DNA from: Rhodobiaceae bacterium
Lineage (GTDB): Bacteria > Pseudomonadota > Alphaproteobacteria > Parvibaculales > Parvibaculaceae
Direction: 5' to 3'
Length of the DNA: 6,118 bases
NCBI GenBank assembly: GCA_002746275.1
Contig: NVWR01000005.1
Coordinates: 41,687-47,804, forward strand
Program-made: the position numbers and the translations under genes
In this document: in pieces, positions 1 to 6,118 of the stretch
How the letters are laid out: each line of letters starts with the position of its first letter
How positions within the stretch are numbered: the first letter of the stretch is position 1
Notes under the pieces: model-generated
The model's input: the letters and a program-made list of their open reading frames with translations, nothing else
Database searches by the model: none
What the model was told of the DNA's origin: nothing

Positions 1-126
1 GAGTGTAATGGGGTTTATATTGAGAACCGGACGATCAAGGGTCAACAACGCGACTTCATTTGCGGCAACGCCATCATACCCTGCATGACCAAGGGCACCT
101 ATTACCGTGTAAGGCGTCGCATCTGA
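1..126 (+). CDS. Possible C-terminal end of an unidentified protein, cut by the window edge
   Basis: Frame 1 is open from the first base to a TGA at 124-126, giving 41 codons with no start in view. The visible tail contains three cysteines (residues 2, 21 and 28), a stretch reading CGNAIIPCMTKGTYYRVRRR, and a strongly basic end. About two thirds of its codons end in G or C, similar to the better-behaved genes in this window, which favours this strand. I do not recognise the family. The antisense frame with the same codon boundaries is also open over this stretch, so one of the two is a shadow of the other, and 41 codons is too short to decide firmly. If it is real, it converges on the minus-strand reading frame described next. 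Confidence 0.35.
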   Translation, partial: ECNGVYIENRTIKGQQRDFICGNAIIPCMTKGTYYRVRRRI

Positions 127-277
127 CTGTCAGCCGCAAACGTGATCCGGAAATTGTCGAGCCTCGTAAAGTTATAGGTAAAGCCGCCAGCGTGATCGAT
201 GGGAAGCAATGCGTCGCCGTCAATACCAACACCGCCATGCCAAATAGCAGGCGCTCACGCAACTTCACACCCCTCAT
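74..277 (-). pseudogene. Small minus-strand frame with signal-peptide-like start, perhaps frameshifted
   Basis: An ATG at 275-277 (minus strand) opens a 67-codon frame ending at 74. Its start, MRGVKLRERLLFGMAVLVLT, has a basic N-terminus followed by a hydrophobic core, and an ITLA-A site near residue 31 could be a signal-peptidase cleavage point. The first 31 codons are rich in third-position G/C. After that, codon quality drops in this frame and becomes better in another minus-strand frame (254-103), which encodes GGFTYNFTRLDNFRITFAAD before a tandem TAA-TAG stop. A single frameshift near the ITLA site would join the two into a short secreted protein of about 60 residues. It could equally be an intact 67-residue peptide, or no gene at all. 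I recognise no family. A G-rich stretch (ggggtggg) lies 5' of the ATG, but it is not a clean ribosome binding site. Confidence 0.25.
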
Positions 278-422
278 GGTACCCACCCCTACTCGAACCG
301 TCCCCCAAGTCGAAGGATGTGCCGCGAAAAACCAGCACAAACAAGCAGCGTTCACACTATAGTGGCAAAAAAGACAGGGCCGATTATCTAAGCGGCACCA
401 CACGTAATGCGGGAGGCTAAAC
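278..422 (+). promoter_or_regulatory. acs leader and presumed promoter region
   Basis: These bases directly precede acs, and no better gene candidate was found in them. They should carry the acs promoter, but I could not find a convincing -35/-10 pair. TATAGT (358-363) and TATCTA (385-390) are possible -10 hexamers without good -35 partners at the right distance. A 10-bp palindrome, cactatagtg, lies at 355-364, about 58 bases before the ATG, but a palindrome of that size is expected several times by chance in a window this long. The promoter assignment rests on position, not on a motif. Confidence 0.35.
412..416 (+). promoter_or_regulatory. Ribosome binding site of acs
   Basis: A perfect GGAGG core sits six bases before the ATG at 423. 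This fixes the acs start and indicates efficient initiation. Confidence 0.85.
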
Positions 423-2363
423 ATGTCAGGCACTGAAATTTTTCCGGTGAGCAAAGAACAAGCAGCAAGAGCGTTTGTTGATGAGGCCGGGTACAAAAAA
501 ATGTACGCGGCCAGCATTGAAAATCCGGAGAGTTTCTGGGGCGAACAAGGTAAACGCCTAGACTGGATCAAGCCCTACACAAAAGTGAAAGACACCTCGT
601 TCGAGAAGTCCAACCTTCATGTTAGATGGTTTGAAGACGGAACACTTAATGCCAGCACCAACTGCATCGACCGGCACCTGAAAACCCGAGGCGATCAGGT
701 CGCCATCATCTGGGAGGGCGATGATCCCTCCGTCGATAAAAAAATCACCTATCGCGAGCTACATGAGGCGGTTTGTCGTTTTGCCAACGTGCTCAAGGAG
801 CGCGGCGTCAAGAAGGGTGACCGGGTCACCATCTATATGCCAATGATCCCGGAGGCGGCCTACGCAATGCTCGCGTGTGCCCGCATCGGCGCTGTGCACT
901 CAGTCGTCTTTGGTGGCTTCTCCCCCGAGGCACTTGCAGGCCGCATCGTCGACTGCCGTTCAACCTGCATCATTACGGCTGATGAAGGACTGCGCGGCGG
1001 ACGTAAAGTTCCTTTGAAGGCCAACACAGACGCCGCGCTGAAACAATGCCCCGATGTAACAACCGTCATCATAGTAGAGCGCACCGGCGCAGATGTAGAC
1101 ATGGTCGATGGTCGCGATGTGGGCTACACAAAGGCCGTCGCGGCAGCCAGCCCTGAATGCCCGGCGGAGGAAATGAATGCCGAAGATCCGTTGTTTATTC
1201 TCTACACATCCGGGTCAACGGGAAAACCGAAGGGCGTGCTGCACACCACAGGCGGCTACATGGTCTATACGGCCATCACCCATCAGTATGTGTTCGACTA
1301 TCACGACGGAGATATCTATTGGTGTACGGCTGATGTGGGTTGGGTCACAGGACATAGCTACATTCTCTATGGTCCACTTGCCAACGGCGCAACAACGCTG
1401 ATGTTCGAAGGCGTGCCAAACTATCCCGATGCGTCAAGGTTCTGGCAGGTCTGCGACAAGCACAATGTGAATATTTTTTACACCGCCCCCACGGCCATTC
1501 GCTCGCTGATGCGCGAGGGAAATGGCCCCGTCACATCGACAAGCCGCGCGTCTCTTCGACTTCTAGGGTCGGTTGGCGAACCCATCAATCCGGAAGCCTG
1601 GCTCTGGTACCACAAAGTGGTGGGCGACGAACGCTGCCCTATCGTAGACACCTGGTGGCAGACAGAAACCGGCGGCATTCTGATCTCACCCCTGCCCGGT
1701 GCCACAGCCACCAAGCCCGGCTCTGCGACACTACCTTTCTTCGGCATAAAGCCGGTGATAGTTGACAATGAGGGCAACGAACTTGAAGGCGTAGTCGAGG
1801 GAAATCTATGCATCACAGATAGTTGGCCCGGACAAATGCGTACCATCTACGGCGATCACGAACGCTTTGGCAGTACGTATTTTTCGCAATTTCCCGGGAA
1901 ATATTTCACCGGTGATGGCTGCCGTCGCGATGAAGATGGATACTACTGGATTACCGGCCGGGTGGATGACGTACTCAACGTTTCCGGCCACCGCATGGGC
2001 ACAGCGGAAGTCGAGAGCGCACTGGTTTCTCACCCAAAAGTTGCTGAAGCTGCCGTCGTTGGATATCCCCACGACATCAAAGGCCAGGGCATCTACGCCT
2101 ATGTAACACTGAATGCAGATGAGCCAACCAGCGACGCTTTGCGCAAAGAACTTGTGCAATGGGTGCGCAAGGAAATCGGCCCGATCGCCAGCCCCGATCT
2201 CATCCAGTGGGCACCCGGTCTCCCCAAGACCCGGTCCGGTAAAATCATGCGCCGCATTCTGCGCAAAATTGCGGAGAACGACTTTTCAAACTTGGGGGAT
2301 ATTTCCACGCTCGCCGACCCGGGTGTTGTCGAAGACCTCATTGAAAATCGACAGAACAGGTAA
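423..2363 (+). CDS. acs: Acetyl-CoA synthetase (acetate-CoA ligase, AMP-forming)
   Basis: This cytoplasmic enzyme converts acetate, ATP and CoA into acetyl-CoA, AMP and diphosphate through an acetyl-adenylate, and lets the cell use acetate. The 646-residue length is typical of the family. An N-terminal ACS domain begins near residue 30 (around [10 protein letters not shown]). The ATP-binding loop [11 protein letters not shown] is at 261-271. The adenylate/acyl-pocket motif [10 protein letters not shown] is at 408-417, and its tryptophan pair is characteristic of acetate-specific members. The hinge and C-terminal domain follow ([17 protein letters not shown] region). The PKTRSGK motif at 601-607 carries the conserved lysine K607, which in studied Acs proteins is needed for adenylation and is switched off by acetylation. 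No acetyltransferase or deacetylase gene is in view, so such control here is only inferred. The gene appears monocistronic: it has its own leader, a hairpin after the stop, and a gap of about 260 bases to the next gene. No key residue is missing and the identification is secure. Confidence 0.98.
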   Translation: MSGTEIFPVSKEQAARAFVDEAGYKKMYAASIENPESFWGEQGKRLDWIKPYTKVKDTSFEKSNLHVRWFEDGTLNASTNCIDRHLKTRGDQVAIIWEGDDPSVDKKITYRELHEAVCRFANVLKERGVKKGDRVTIYMPMIPEAAYAMLACARIGAVHSVVFGGFSPEALAGRIVDCRSTCIITADEGLRGGRKVPLKANTDAALKQCPDVTTVIIVERTGADVDMVDGRDVGYTKAVAAASPECPAEEMNAEDPLFILYTSGSTGKPKGVLHTTGGYMVYTAITHQYVFDYHDGDIYWCTADVGWVTGHSYILYGPLANGATTLMFEGVPNYPDASRFWQVCDKHNVNIFYTAPTAIRSLMREGNGPVTSTSRASLRLLGSVGEPINPEAWLWYHKVVGDERCPIVDTWWQTETGGILISPLPGATATKPGSATLPFFGIKPVIVDNEGNELEGVVEGNLCITDSWPGQMRTIYGDHERFGSTYFSQFPGKYFTGDGCRRDEDGYYWITGRVDDVLNVSGHRMGTAEVESALVSHPKVAEAAVVGYPHDIKGQGIYAYVTLNADEPTSDALRKELVQWVRKEIGPIASPDLIQWAPGLPKTRSGKIMRRILRKIAENDFSNLGDISTLADPGVVEDLIENRQNR

Positions 2364-2411
2364 CACCGGCAGTCGCCGTTACGCGATGTAGAATCATCAA
2401 AAGACATGTCC

Positions 2412-2436
2412 GGTGGGTGCTCTAGGGGCGCCCACC
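2412..2436 (+). terminator. Hairpin after acs, possible terminator
   Basis: GGTGGGTGC and GCGCCCACC form a 9-bp stem with one G-U pair around a 7-base loop, starting 49 bases after the acs stop. The stem is strong, but no run of T follows it on the plus strand (the next bases are ccattcaaat). It is therefore either a weak or imperfect intrinsic terminator or a 3'-end stabilising structure. On the opposite strand a short TCTTTT follows about ten bases after the stem, but no minus-strand gene leads into it. Confidence 0.5.
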
Positions 2437-2504
2437 CCATTCAAATATGAACTCGCGTTCCAAATTTAAAAGTATTTCTCCCGGTTCTTCGCAGAAAGCC
2501 TATA

Positions 2505-2532
2505 TTGAACCAGTAAGTTCAGCTTCTATCTA
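2505..2532 (+). promoter_or_regulatory. Candidate promoter of the PAS-domain gene
   Basis: TTGAAC (2505-2510) and TATCTA (2527-2532) are separated by 16 bases within the AT-rich gap of about 185 bases before the PAS gene. The hexamers match the sigma-70 consensus at only four and three positions. The inverted repeat TGAAC-N6-GTTCA (2506-2521) overlaps the spacer and could be an operator, although arms this short occur by chance. This leaves a leader of roughly 85 bases. The call rests on the match and on the base composition of the gap. Confidence 0.25.
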
Positions 2533-2612
2533 AAGCAATACGAACTTTTTACTATTTTCACGATAGATTTCGCCCGTGAAATGGTGCAAGAGAACACCAG
2601 CGCGTCGTTTTT

Positions 2613-2620
2613 GGGGGGAG
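2613..2620 (+). promoter_or_regulatory. Ribosome binding site that sets the PAS gene start
   Basis: The purine run GGGGGGAG ends five bases before the ATG at 2626. The in-frame upstream ATG at 2581 has no comparable site before it. The downstream start is therefore preferred, which shortens the protein by 15 residues. Confidence 0.7.
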
Positions 2621-2625
2621 CCAAA

Positions 2626-3138
2626 ATGGAACTGAGGACCGAAGGGGCACGCGAATTGTATGCGTATTGGGACAAGCTGCGCACCGGCCGCGCCTTGCCC
2701 CGCGCAACGGAAGTCGACTTGGTCGACCTCGCGCCAATCCTGCCCAACGTCATGATCTACGCAGCAACCGATGACGATGATTTTCGGTTTCGCTTCTTTG
2801 GAACAGGACTGGTTCGCGCCGTCGGCGCAGATCTGACAGGCCTTCGCATCACGGACATCATGGACAATCCGGACGCAGCGGAATCCATCAACATCTTCAC
2901 ACAAATCCTAACCCGACCATTAGCAGCGGTGAACCTCTACCAAGCAACGGCTCACGAAGGCGGCGACTACGAAAGCGAGCACGTGCTGCTTCCCCTGGGG
3001 GACAAAAATGGCGTGGGGATAGAAATTCTCTGTCACGCGAAAAGAGTTAGTGCGTCTGGTGACTCAAAGACGTTTGAAGCAGGCTCCTTCAGTGGTCTGA
3101 AAATTATCCATCAACAGGTGATGGAACTTGGGCAATAA
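2626..3138 (+). CDS. Stand-alone PAS_5-type domain protein, function unknown
   Basis: The 170-residue cytoplasmic protein resembles the PAS_5 family, which is abundant in alphaproteobacteria and typically consists of little more than one PAS fold. Recognisable features are an opening helix with YAYWDKLRTGRALPRATEVD, the LAPILPNVMIY strand, the FRFRFFGTGLVRAVGADLTG core, and a later strand with HVLLPLGDKNGVGIEIL. No histidine kinase, GGDEF, DNA-binding or membrane segment is present, so it could sense a ligand or act by protein contact, but no output is visible. The start at 2626 was chosen for its strong ribosome binding site; an in-frame ATG at 2581 would add 15 residues of low-complexity character. 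The gene follows acs on the same strand but lies behind a hairpin and a long AT-rich gap, so co-transcription is unlikely. Its last 11 codons and stop overlap the end of the convergent nuclease gene. The family call is fairly sure; the role is unknown. Confidence 0.82.
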   Translation: MELRTEGARELYAYWDKLRTGRALPRATEVDLVDLAPILPNVMIYAATDDDDFRFRFFGTGLVRAVGADLTGLRITDIMDNPDAAESINIFTQILTRPLAAVNLYQATAHEGGDYESEHVLLPLGDKNGVGIEILCHAKRVSASGDSKTFEAGSFSGLKIIHQQVMELGQ

Positions 3139-3607
3139 GATCTGCACACCAATCTGATCGCCGCCCACCATCATACGCCCGCGCCAATCCTGCTGCGAGA
3201 AGCGCCGCCCCCAAATCACCCTCTTGCGGATGCCGCACAACCGCCAACACCCGACCGGCGAACTTCCCATTGGAAATTTCCGACAGGACAACCTGCACAC
3301 CTTCAAATTTCTTCAGATAATCCGTGGCGGCAACAGCCAAAGCGCGTTCTTCATCGCACTTGCCCCTCATCTCAGGAGCATCGATCCCGGAGAGCCGCAC
3401 CATCACACGTACATCTTGTCCCAGCCAGATGTGAGCGCGGACACTTAACGTGTCGCCATCCACCACTCGCTCAATAACAGCTTCTACCGGTCCCTTAATG
3501 GTCTCACCAGCCACAGCGGGGCTCGTCAACGCCAGTCCAATGGCGCCAAAGAAAGCCCCAACAGGGCAGAATCGCGAGATCGCATAAGCACGCATAAAGG
3601 GTATCAT
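3104..3607 (-). CDS. Exported staphylococcal-nuclease-like (thermonuclease family) protein
   Basis: This is a predicted secreted or periplasmic SNase-fold nuclease. In the family's best-studied member the enzyme is calcium-dependent and hydrolyses DNA and RNA phosphodiester bonds. Residues 1-33 form a signal peptide with a hydrophobic stretch (VGAFFGAIGLALTS) and a PAVA-GE cleavage site. The SNase core follows. VVDGDTL supplies D52 (equivalent to staphylococcal D21), VRLSGIDAPE at 70-79 supplies R71, D76 and E79 (R35, D40, E43), and GKFAGRVLA supplies R119 (R87). All catalytic and calcium-binding positions are therefore present and activity is plausible. At 167 residues it has little beyond the core. 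The ATG at 3607 is preferred over the adjoining TTG at 3610; the ATG at 3595 is also possible, and none has a strong ribosome binding site. It lies 42 bases downstream of the SDHAF4-like gene on the same strand and may be co-transcribed with it. Its 3' end overlaps the PAS gene. The substrate in this organism is unknown. Confidence 0.88.
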   Translation of the reverse strand: MIPFMRAYAISRFCPVGAFFGAIGLALTSPAVAGETIKGPVEAVIERVVDGDTLSVRAHIWLGQDVRVMVRLSGIDAPEMRGKCDEERALAVAATDYLKKFEGVQVVLSEISNGKFAGRVLAVVRHPQEGDLGAALLAAGLARAYDGGRRSDWCADLIAQVPSPVDG

Positions 3608-3649
3608 CAACCATATACACGTTATGAATGCAATTGCTTATACAGCAGC

Positions 3650-3865
3650 TCAAAAATCGCTGATAATGCCTTTATGTTCCCAGTCCCCATACCGAGTGGG
3701 TTCTGGGCCTTCGCGCCCCAGCAATTCCCGAGGGCGGGGAGCAGTCTCAGCCTCCGCTGCTTTGGCCCGACGCTCTTCTGCTTCCGCCAATGCCCGCACA
3801 GCCGCGGCACTCAACGTCTGATCAGCCGCTCTGTCGCCAGTTTCACTGGAACTCTCGTCGTCCAT
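3650..3865 (-). CDS. DUF1674 / SDHAF4-like succinate dehydrogenase assembly factor
   Basis: The 71-residue soluble protein ends in GPEPTRYGDWEHKGIISDF, which matches the hallmark C-terminal block of the DUF1674 family (PTRYGDWE-KG---DF). The first 45 residues are charged and alanine/glutamate-rich, probably helical or disordered, which is usual for the family. The eukaryotic relatives (SDHAF4, yeast Sdh8) bind the flavinated SdhA subunit and help join it to SdhB. The bacterial role is inferred from that homology. The start is supported by GAGG five bases before the ATG. The gene diverges from rsmB across 121 bases, and from memory a DUF1674 gene beside rsmB is a recurring arrangement in alphaproteobacteria. 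The nuclease gene follows it on the same strand. No sdh gene is in the window. The family call is secure; the function is moderately so. Confidence 0.9.
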   Translation of the reverse strand: MDDESSSETGDRAADQTLSAAAVRALAEAEERRAKAAEAETAPRPRELLGREGPEPTRYGDWEHKGIISDF

Positions 3866-3913
3866 CTGTTCCTCATCACCTCAATGCAGCCACGGTCTCA
3901 GGTCTGCGCCCTA

Positions 3914-3942
3914 TCTTTAACCTGACTTTGCTCTGGCCTCAA
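3914..3942 (-). promoter_or_regulatory. Candidate minus-strand promoter for the SDHAF4-like gene
   Basis: Read on the minus strand, TTGAGG (3942-3937) and TAAAGA (3919-3914) are separated by 17 bases, a standard sigma-70 spacing with partial hexamer matches (four and three of six). Transcription would begin near 3907 and leave a leader of about 40 bases before the ATG at 3865. This sits in the 121-base divergent gap (3866-3986), which must also contain the rsmB promoter. I could not identify a good one for rsmB. Confidence 0.3.
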
Positions 3943-3986
3943 CAAAGCACCTGTGATCTAAGCGGCCCCAACAACACGGGAAAGAT

Positions 3987-5303
3987 ATGGCAAAGACCCA
4001 AAAACCAGACGGCACAGGTGCAAGACGCGCGGCAGCGCAAGTCCTCCATTCCGTCCTTGAAAAGGGCGAAACCCTGGATGATGCGCTGGCCCGTGAGCTT
4101 GCCGTCAAAGGCTTGGCCAACCACCCAAGCGACCGGGCATTTGCCCGCGCCATTGCAACGCTCGTCCTACGCCGTCTGGGGCAGATCGATGATCTGCTCG
4201 CCGGTCTCCTGGATCGTCCCCTGGCAGATCGAGCGGCTTTTGCACGAAACCTGCTGCGGATCGGCGCAGCGGAGTTGCTTTTCTTAGGCTCCGCTCCCCA
4301 CGCAGCGGTCAATTGCGCCGTTGAGCTGGCAAACTCCAACCGTCAGGCCCGCCCGTTCTGCGGGCTCATCAATGCGGTTTTGCGTCGCCTGACGCGGGAC
4401 GGAGCAGAACTTGTAAAGCGCCAAAATGCTGGCCGCCTCAATACCCCTCCCTGGGCCTGGGACAGCTGGTGCCAAGCCTATGGTGAGGAGACCGCCACGG
4501 CCATCGCCGAGGCTCATTTGGCCGAACCCCCTCTCGACCTGTCCGTACTGTCAGATCCGAAAAGCTGGGCGGAGAAGCTGAAAGGCGATTTGCTGCCAAC
4601 AGGCTCTGTCCGGCTTTCCCACGCGGGACGCATCGCTGACCTTGCCGGTTTTGAAGAAGGCGCATGGTGGGTACAAGACACTGCCGCCGCTCTGCCTTCC
4701 AAACTCTTGAACGTCACGTCAGGTGAAGCTGTGCTTGATTTGTGCGCAGCCCCCGGAGGCAAAACCCTAGCCCTTGCCGCAGCTGGCGCAGATGTCACCG
4801 CCGTTGACCGGGCAGGCGGACGGCTGGAACGCCTTCAGGACAATCTCAAACGAACAAACTTGTCAGCCCAGATCGTGAAAGCCGATCTCACCGACTGGCA
4901 GCCCGCACGCCAATGGCGAAAAATCCTGCTTGACGCGCCTTGCTCCGCAACCGGAACGGCCCGACGTCATCCAGATGTTTTGCACCACAAATCGCAGGAA
5001 GAAGTCGCAACGCTTGCCGCCTTACAAGCCCGGCTTCTTGCACGCGCCGCGACATGGTTGGAGGTCGGCGGCACTCTCGTTTATTGCACCTGCTCGCTGG
5101 AACCGTTGGAAGGGCCTGCCCAGATCGCCCTATTTCTGAAAAACAATCCGGACTTCGAGCGTGTCCCCGTCACCGCAGAGGAGATCGGCGGCTTAAGCCA
5201 GTGTCTCACCTCCAGTGGCGACCTGCGGACCCTTCCTTACCACTTGGGCGACAGGGGAGGCATGGACGGATTTTACGCCTCCCGTCTAAAACGAATGGCC
5301 TAG
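3987..5303 (+). CDS. rsmB: 16S rRNA (cytosine-C5)-methyltransferase, RsmB/Fmu/Sun type
   Basis: The enzyme transfers a methyl group from S-adenosylmethionine to a cytosine of 16S rRNA (C967 in E. coli numbering) before 30S assembly is complete. Residues about 8-135 form the NusB-like RNA-binding domain (ARRAAAQVLHSVLEKGE start, FCGLINAVLRRL end), the feature that separates RsmB from other NOL1/NOP2/Sun enzymes. The methyltransferase domain follows. SAM-binding motif I, LDLCAAPGGKT, is at 250-260. Motif IV, DAPCSATGT, at 316-324 supplies C319, and motif VI, YCTCS, at 366-370 supplies C369. C369 is the expected nucleophile and C319 helps release the product. The 438-residue length is normal. 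The start follows a modest GGGAAAG site. rpe lies 74 bases downstream on the same strand, so the two could share a transcript. The exact target base in this organism is inferred from the family. Confidence 0.95.
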   Translation: MAKTQKPDGTGARRAAAQVLHSVLEKGETLDDALARELAVKGLANHPSDRAFARAIATLVLRRLGQIDDLLAGLLDRPLADRAAFARNLLRIGAAELLFLGSAPHAAVNCAVELANSNRQARPFCGLINAVLRRLTRDGAELVKRQNAGRLNTPPWAWDSWCQAYGEETATAIAEAHLAEPPLDLSVLSDPKSWAEKLKGDLLPTGSVRLSHAGRIADLAGFEEGAWWVQDTAAALPSKLLNVTSGEAVLDLCAAPGGKTLALAAAGADVTAVDRAGGRLERLQDNLKRTNLSAQIVKADLTDWQPARQWRKILLDAPCSATGTARRHPDVLHHKSQEEVATLAALQARLLARAATWLEVGGTLVYCTCSLEPLEGPAQIALFLKNNPDFERVPVTAEEIGGLSQCLTSSGDLRTLPYHLGDRGGMDGFYASRLKRMA

Positions 5304-5377
5304 GCGAGCAGACCCCATTCCAAGAGAACACGCCCCATCCGTTGCGTGCCTGAAACTGACCTGATAAGCATAATTAC

Positions 5378-6043
5378 ATGTCTCACAGAGTAAAAATTTC
5401 TCCCTCCATCCTGTCGGCGGACTTCGCACGACTGGGCGAGGAGGTGCGCGCGATTTCAGAAGCGGGCGCCGACTACATCCATATCGATGTCATGGACGGA
5501 CACTTTGTCCCCAACATCACCATCGGTCCCGATGTCGTGAAAGCGTTGAAGCCTTATTCGGATCGTCCCTTCGACGTGCATCTGATGATCGCACCGGTTG
5601 ACCCTTATGTGGACGCCTTCGCTGACGCGGGTGCGGATATCATTACCTTTCATCCAGAAGCCGGTGCACACATGCATCGCACCATTCAGATGATCAAGGC
5701 ACGAGGGCTGAAAGCTGGCCTGTCACTTAATCCAGCAACACCGATCAACATTCTTGATGCGGTCCTGGAAGACCTCGACCTGATACTTGTGATGAGTGTC
5801 AATCCGGGGTTCGGGGGCCAGTCCTTCATTGAGAGCCAACTAAAGAAGATTGAAGAAATCCGTAAGCGGATTGATGAGATCGGCAAAGACATCGAGCTTG
5901 AGGTAGATGGGGGGGTGAATTTCGACATCGCTCCCCGCGTCATCGCCGCAGGGGCCACCGTCCTAGTCGCAGGTACCGCAACTTTCAAGGGCGGGCCGAC
6001 GGCTTATGGCAAAAACATTTCAACACTTCGTGGGCAATCTTAA
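5378..6043 (+). CDS. rpe: Ribulose-phosphate 3-epimerase
   Basis: This cytoplasmic metalloenzyme interconverts D-ribulose 5-phosphate and D-xylulose 5-phosphate in the pentose phosphate pathway, or the Calvin cycle where one exists. The 221-residue TIM barrel is of normal length and complete. [15 protein letters not shown] forms the first strand and helix. H35 and D37 ([12 protein letters not shown]), H68 (FDVHLMI) and D177 (EVDGGVN) are the metal ligands, with D37 and D177 also acting as the acid/base pair. [11 protein letters not shown] and the C-terminal LVAGTATF form the phosphate-binding side. The start fits the family N-terminus, but no clear Shine-Dalgarno sequence precedes it (gataagcataattac). 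It lies between rsmB (74 bases upstream) and a further gene 27 bases downstream, so it is probably part of one operon. No Calvin-cycle partner is visible, so a housekeeping role is the simplest reading. Confidence 0.97.
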   Translation: MSHRVKISPSILSADFARLGEEVRAISEAGADYIHIDVMDGHFVPNITIGPDVVKALKPYSDRPFDVHLMIAPVDPYVDAFADAGADIITFHPEAGAHMHRTIQMIKARGLKAGLSLNPATPINILDAVLEDLDLILVMSVNPGFGGQSFIESQLKKIEEIRKRIDEIGKDIELEVDGGVNFDIAPRVIAAGATVLVAGTATFKGGPTAYGKNISTLRGQS

Positions 6044-6070
6044 ACCGCACGCACAGTAAACGGGGGCCAC

Positions 6071-6118
6071 ATGACCGAGACGCAAAACACCGCCCCCGCC
6101 CAGCCACGTCGTCGGGCA
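6071..6118 (+). CDS. Start of an unidentified protein, cut by the window edge
   Basis: An ATG at 6071 is preceded by a G-rich site (gggggcc, 6062-6068) and opens a frame of 16 codons, MTETQNTAPAQPRRRA, that continues past the window. It starts 27 bases after the rpe stop on the same strand, so it is probably in the same operon. The residues seen are too few and too low in complexity to name a family. From memory, rsmB and rpe in several alphaproteobacteria are followed by a heparinase II/III-like gene and then purH, so a heparinase-like protein is the leading guess. That guess is based on gene order only. Confidence 0.55.
   Translation, partial: MTETQNTAPAQPRRRA

Noticed and set aside
355..364. 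Perfect 10-bp palindrome cactatagtg upstream of acs as an operator
   Set aside because: About six perfect 10-bp palindromes are expected by chance in 6.1 kb, and I know of no matching regulator site.
860..1102. Minus-strand open frame inside acs
   Set aside because: It is antisense to the secure acs coding sequence, with no protein-family features or ribosome binding site; the other antisense frames in acs are of the same kind.
2506..2521. TGAAC-N6-GTTCA inverted repeat before the PAS gene as a specific repressor site
   Set aside because: Five-base arms at a given spacing are expected several times by chance here, and it fits no regulator consensus I know. It is mentioned only alongside the candidate promoter.
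2581..2625. Upstream ATG at 2581 as the PAS gene start
   Set aside because: No ribosome binding site precedes it, whereas the ATG at 2626 has a strong purine-rich site five bases away.
3224..3448. Plus-strand open frame across the nuclease gene
   Set aside because: The minus strand here encodes the conserved SNase catalytic motifs, so the plus frame is a shadow.
3790..4287. 165-codon plus-strand frame overlapping the DUF1674 gene, the divergent gap and the start of rsmB
   Set aside because: It crosses two well-supported genes in the wrong frame, and its translation has no recognisable domain. The NusB-like domain of RsmB and the DUF1674 signature explain the same bases.
4940..5353. 137-codon plus-strand frame over the 3' half of rsmB
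   Set aside because: It lies out of frame with methyltransferase motifs IV and VI, and its basic, proline-rich translation is typical of a shifted GC-rich frame.

Overview
The window looks like ordinary chromosomal DNA from an alphaproteobacterium. The grounds are a stand-alone PAS_5-type protein, a DUF1674/SDHAF4-type small protein encoded beside rsmB, an rsmB-rpe gene pair, and moderately GC-rich coding sequence with a bias to G/C at third codon positions. The family level or below cannot be fixed from this sequence. I found no rRNA, tRNA, CRISPR array, insertion sequence, phage gene or integrase, and no convincing undescribed system.

Layout. Positions 1-126 may hold the 3' end of a plus-strand gene. 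Facing it is a small, possibly frameshifted minus-strand reading frame with a signal-peptide-like start (about 74-277). The acs leader follows, then acs itself (423-2363, acetyl-CoA synthetase) and a hairpin that may end its transcript. After an AT-rich gap comes a 170-residue single-domain PAS protein (2626-3138, plus). Its 3' end overlaps a convergent gene for an exported staphylococcal-nuclease-like protein (3104-3607, minus). Upstream of the nuclease, on the same strand, is the small DUF1674/SDHAF4-like gene (3650-3865). That gene diverges from a plus-strand run of rsmB (3987-5303, 16S rRNA m5C methyltransferase), rpe (5378-6043, ribulose-phosphate 3-epimerase) and the start of another gene at 6071 that runs off the window.

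How the genes relate. acs feeds acetate into acetyl-CoA, rpe interconverts pentose phosphates, rsmB modifies the ribosome, and the SDHAF4-like protein probably helps assemble succinate dehydrogenase. These are housekeeping or central-metabolism functions, with no sign that they form one pathway. The least explained parts are the first 280 bases, the PAS protein of unknown output, and the pairing of an exported nuclease with the SDHAF4-like gene.
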